This document shows, piece by piece, positions 60,570 to 64,000 of a stretch of DNA of 64,000 bases; position 1 is the first letter of the stretch; each line of letters starts with the position of its first letter. The position numbers and the translations under genes are program-made. Location: positions 28,218,466-28,282,465 of the forward strand of contig NC_088650.1 in NCBI RefSeq assembly GCF_964019385.1, in the 5' to 3' direction. The stretch comes from Sycon ciliatum. Taxonomy: Eukaryota > Porifera > Calcarea > Leucosolenida > Sycettidae. The notes below the pieces were generated by a model. The model was given only the letters and a program-made list of their open reading frames with translations. It did no database searches and was not told the DNA's origin.

Positions 60570-61110
60570 TAATAATATTATGCATAGGCGTCTTTTGAAA
60601 ATATTATTTCGGCTTCCTCGCCTGACTCCAAGCACAGACTTATACCTCCTTGCTTCTGCTGTGCCGCTCTCGGTCCGCGTGCGTTTTTTGGCATGCCAGA
60701 CAATTCATAAAATTAAGCTGGGCATTGCTCCTCTTCATGCTCTCTCCTGCCTAAGCTGGTTTGCTCAATCTCAAGACATGCGCCCCAGAAACTCTCTCCG
60801 CTTCCCTATTGCGCGGTCTGCCTCTATGCAAACATACATCTCCTATCTTCCTTGCTTACCGCCATTGGTCTCTCCTCCCACAACATCTAAAATCCTGCCA
60901 ATGTTACAATACATTCACACAGCTACTGCAGAATGCAACATACTAGTTGATATCCAGCCCTGCCCTAGCTTCTCTTACTTTTCAGTTCCCCTTTCATTCT
61001 TTTTCTTTCTCCCCTCTAGCTCTATTACCGCCATGGCTGGCTATCGCCCACATCACCATTTCATTGGCTAGTGCCACGTGATTGTGAATAAATAATAATA
61101 ATAATAATTA
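60570..61110 (+). pseudogene. 5'-truncated LINE C (C-terminus only)
   Basis: Frame 60580-61071 starts HRRLLKILFRLPRLTPSTDL, aligning with the HKKVLKILLRKPRML segment of LINE B. It therefore retains only the last part of ORF2. Ends in an AATAAT repeat (61087-61108). Confidence 0.65.
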
Positions 61111-62263
61111 TCACTCCCCCCTCACGTGACCGCGGACTCCTGCATATACACTCACACAATAACCACACAACTGTTTGGGGATAGCGCGCTTATTGTATTA
61201 TGCCAAACTTGACACGCTGAGTCCAGCTTGACTCAGCTGAGTCCCTAACTGCAATTTACTGCTCTAACATGAAGCCGTGCCTGGAAGAAGGGAAAGAGCG
61301 AAAAAGAAAAAAAAAATTCTGGCCTTCTGCAAGCAATAGCAAGTAATGAGTGACGGCTGTGTAAAGTCGCACAACCATGCAGTCGACCGGATGATGGTGA
61401 GTGTCCGGCACACGTCTTGCTCTCCTGCTCCACCTGCGCATACCTGTACGGTGGTGCGCTTACGGGCGGGCTGCCTGGGCCCCAGATGCCTCCTTGATGC
61501 GCCACGGAGTGCCGTCGAAGCACCTGTATCACTTCGGTGATCCAAATGCGAATGCAGCCTTGCCGGTCGCCCGCCGGCCTGCCGCCTACGCGACCGGCCT
61601 GAGACTGGCCCTGCCGCATTTGGCGCTTCTAAACGCTGTGATCCGGTAGACAGCTCACTGGGCTGCCAAATACGTGACTGGCTTGAGGACAGTTCCATAC
61701 TGGGCAGGGCGCCCAGCTCAGGTCGCACGCCGTAGCGGCGTGAGCTGGGCGCGGTGAGGGTTGGTGATAACTACAGTTTCCTCCTTCCTCCTCCGGAAAC
61801 TTCCATTAATGTAGAGCCGGGTTGCAATCTCCTACTGTGGGTGACTGGGGTCGGTAGCAACTCTGCACGCACATCAATGAGCATCCAAGTAGAGTATTCA
61901 CCGCGGTTGGCGCCTCATGTATCACAGATGCACAGCTTCGACTCGCCATAGCCCTCCCAGCTACTGACAACAGTGAGGACAACAGCACTGGTGACTTCAA
62001 TTTCAGGTCGGCATTAAGAGAGATTCAGAATGTTGAGGACGAAGTGGACTATAGTTTTCAACAGACAAGCAGTGAAAAACGCAGCAAACACCAAACAAGA
62101 TCCAGGGTGGAAATGACCAAAAATATGGATAACTAGTAACTACTTGGTGTGATAAGATGAACCTACTACGTACTACATGAACAATGGGCATGTGCATTTA
62201 GGATCCAATGACAATCAGAAACAAGGAATTTGACAATGTGCATATTGCGTGTGTTGCAGATGA
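61111..62263. other. Intergenic, no gene recognised
   Basis: Overlapping open frames on both strands at 61245-61728 lack any domain. A 12-bp-arm stem-loop (GCGCCCAGCTCA ... TGAGCTGGGCGC) lies at about 61708-61752. Nothing else is supported. Confidence 0.5.
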
Positions 62264-63040
62264 CTAGCACTGCATAAAGTACAATGCCATGGATGTGAAA
62301 GCGAGCAGCAGCAACATGTGAATACATGGCACCGGACGAGTGAGAGACCCAGCTCCAGAACCTTCATCTTGGTTGTTTGTTTCATTTTCTGTCAGACAAC
62401 ATGCTGGCTCCGCGCAGCAATCATCCGAGCAAGTCAGGCTGCGGCTGAGAGAACACCTTTTCGGATTCTTGAGAGAACAACAGTCGGCTGGGCATGATGC
62501 TGCAGTCTCACCCTGGCTTGTATCACAGACTAGGTTACCACACATGGCTGGTGTGAACGTCCTGTTCCTTGTGGACCTCTTGGAAATGATGCTATTGAAA
62601 TAGGACGATCCAGTGCACTGATTGACAAAGCAGGCAGCCCATAGCCAACAGGTCGATGGCACTCCACTGCCGATAATCGCGATACTATTACAGTAGCGCC
62701 TAACCTCTTCTTGGCCACTACAGCCACCACATGTGAAATCATCAATACCTTTCTTACAGCCATTTGGTGAAATAATGTTGCCACCACGGTCGCAGTGTTC
62801 AGCAGGGCTTGCTGAGTCATACGTTACTCGTGAAGACCCAGGACAAGGACCGTACGAATCCTCATTCTGATTATTGCAGCAGATGAAATGGTGCACGGAA
62901 CTGGATCCTCCCCTGCTGTAGTAGCGGCAATAACCCTTGCTTTCAGATGGCAACGAACTGGAATCGCAGCTACCTTCAACTGAAACAGTGAATAAGGTCG
63001 CTGCCAATGCGCACCACAACAGCGTCAGTCGAGCCATCAT
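62264..63040 (-). CDS. Cys-rich secreted, probably GPI-anchored protein
   Basis: A single-exon 258-residue protein. Residues 1-22 form a signal peptide (hydrophobic LTLLWCALAATLFTVSV, cleavage likely after EG). The mature part has about 28 cysteines, including CC pairs, and a motif CGNLVCDTSQGETAASCPAD like the CGxGxC...GET..CxxDC module found in many extracellular proteins. A Ser/Gly-rich stretch (GSGAGS) followed by a hydrophobic C-terminus (MLLLLAFTSMALYF) with no charged tail fits a GPI signal. N-glycosylation sequons are visible (NRT, NET). I do not recognise the family. A surface or extracellular structural or binding role is inference. Exons outside this frame cannot be excluded, but signal, body and anchor are all in one frame. 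Confidence 0.65.
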   Translation of the reverse strand: MMARLTLLWCALAATLFTVSVEGSCDSSSLPSESKGYCRYYSRGGSSSVHHFICCNNQNEDSYGPCPGSSRVTYDSASPAEHCDRGGNIISPNGCKKGIDDFTCGGCSGQEEVRRYCNSIAIIGSGVPSTCWLWAACFVNQCTGSSYFNSIISKRSTRNRTFTPAMCGNLVCDTSQGETAASCPADCCSLKNPKRCSLSRSLTCSDDCCAEPACCLTENETNNQDEGSGAGSLTRPVPCIHMLLLLAFTSMALYFMQC

Positions 63041-64000
63041 TATTCAGGGAAAGACAGTCTTATTTTGTACGCTCGCAGTTCTTTTCCTTCTCAAAACTCA
63101 ACGACAACTGAAGAACACCACGGAGGCACCCTGTGTGACATGTACATGTATCTACACTCTACGAGTGCATGTACAACGCTATCACTACTACTAGTACTAG
63201 GTGTACCTGTGGCAAGCGGTGTTCTGCACAGATCCTCCACGCTACACTTGTATAGTCTTGATATCCGGACAACAGGGATCAGCGACGGTTAGAAATCAAG
63301 TAACTTACTTAGTTTTGAAGTAGACTTCAGCACTGTTGGTCGCGCGTTCCACAGGAGACATGTCAACGCTGTTCGTTTACGGTTTAGCTGTGTATACTGG
63401 TTTGTATGCATTCATGTCAGGCGATAGAGCGGCCCTCATTTTTTTGAGTAATAAGTCATATATTATTAGTATGCTTCGACGGGTCCGGGTCTCTGGTTTC
63501 ACATGTGCCTTTTATGCCGCCCTGCTCGGCCTGCTGTGCCTTTTATGCCGCCCTGCTCGGCCTGCTGTGCCTTTAGGCTTTATGTTCAGTGTCTGCTCCA
63601 GCGCCGGGTGAGCCGGGTAATCCACCCGGTTGGGCGGCGCTTGCACCCGGTTGAAAAGATAGTACCGGGTCACTTGTGACCCGGTTGGTACTTTACACTT
63701 TCGAACTTTGAAAGGACTAGCTACATGGCTTGTATGTGTCAGATACTTCTTCTTCTTTCGTAATTTTCTAATTCCTGTCCTCTCTTTTTTCTAAATGCGG
63801 CTTAGCCATTCGCCTTTATATCATTGGGCCTAGTTCCCGTTTATTGTCCGAATTAAAATAAACCAACCAACCAGTTAAAGCATGTGACTCGGCTGGTGAG
63901 ACAGCGCCAGGTACATGTGTACCCGGCTCCGACCCGGTTGAAATGGTTGCACCAGGTACACGTGTACCTGGCTGTCCTACATTCCTAGAGCAGACACTGA
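63041..64000. other. Upstream of Cys-rich gene, repeat-containing
   Basis: Holds a 31-bp direct duplication (63507-63568, unit GTGCCTTTTATGCCGCCCTG...), an ACCCGGTT-rich segment on both sides of a LINE 3' tail (63780-63872), and no recognised gene. Confidence 0.5.
63780..63872 (+). repeat. LINE 3' tail with AACC repeat
   Basis: TTGGGCCTAGTTCCCGTTTA then AAATAAACCAACCAACCA. Same 3' module as the LINE at 52162-55920 and the pieces at 8465 and 24600. It splits an ACCCGGTT-rich repeat. Confidence 0.55.

Overview
This is animal nuclear DNA, most likely from a marine invertebrate. The host genes have GT-AG introns. The repeats are typical of invertebrate metazoans: CR1/L2-like LINEs, Penelope-like, DIRS-like and BEL/Pao elements, and hAT, Harbinger, mariner-type and T2/Kolobok-type MITEs. 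The species (sponge, cnidarian or other) cannot be fixed from this sequence.

Region 1 (1-32166). A BCL3-like atypical I-kappa-B gene is present twice in the same orientation. Ten coding exons at 16163-32166 give a 567-residue ankyrin-repeat protein with a basic N-terminal half. The first eight exons also occur at 1314-11766, in a block (1-13098) that is a close copy of about 14860-30204. A 200-N gap (13099-13298) follows the first block. The copies differ by about 11 bases in 1.5 kb of coding sequence, and only one changes an amino acid. They also differ by presence/absence of whole MITEs. This could be a recent tandem duplication, but it looks at least as much like two haplotypes laid end to end by the assembler. 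The introns are packed with MITEs, simple repeats and retroelement pieces.

Region 2 (32167-37913). An intergenic stretch with a MITE and a 38-bp perfect palindrome leads to a single-exon ADF-H (cofilin/coactosin-like) gene at 35093-35617. Very long TG tracts follow, one of about 314 bp.

Region 3 (37914-61110) is an island of mobile elements. A T2-type MITE was split by a broken DIRS-like element, which was itself hit by a TA-flanked TIR element. Next come a MITE fragment, a whole-looking BEL/Pao element with visually identical LTRs (46253-51932), a LINE with long open ORF1 and ORF2 on the minus strand (about 52162-55920), a hAT element inside a decayed LINE, and two further decayed LINE 3' ends.

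Region 4 (61111-64000) holds a single-exon minus-strand gene (62264-63040) for a Cys-rich secreted, probably GPI-anchored protein, and a LINE 3' tail lodged in an ACCCGGTT-rich repeat.

I found no rRNA, tRNA or CRISPR array, and no novel multi-gene system. The most notable points are the two-copy BCL3-like locus with reciprocal MITE insertions and conserved upstream kappa-B and CRE sites, the three-level nested insertion, and several interspersed repeat families that recur within the window. All assignments were made by eye.
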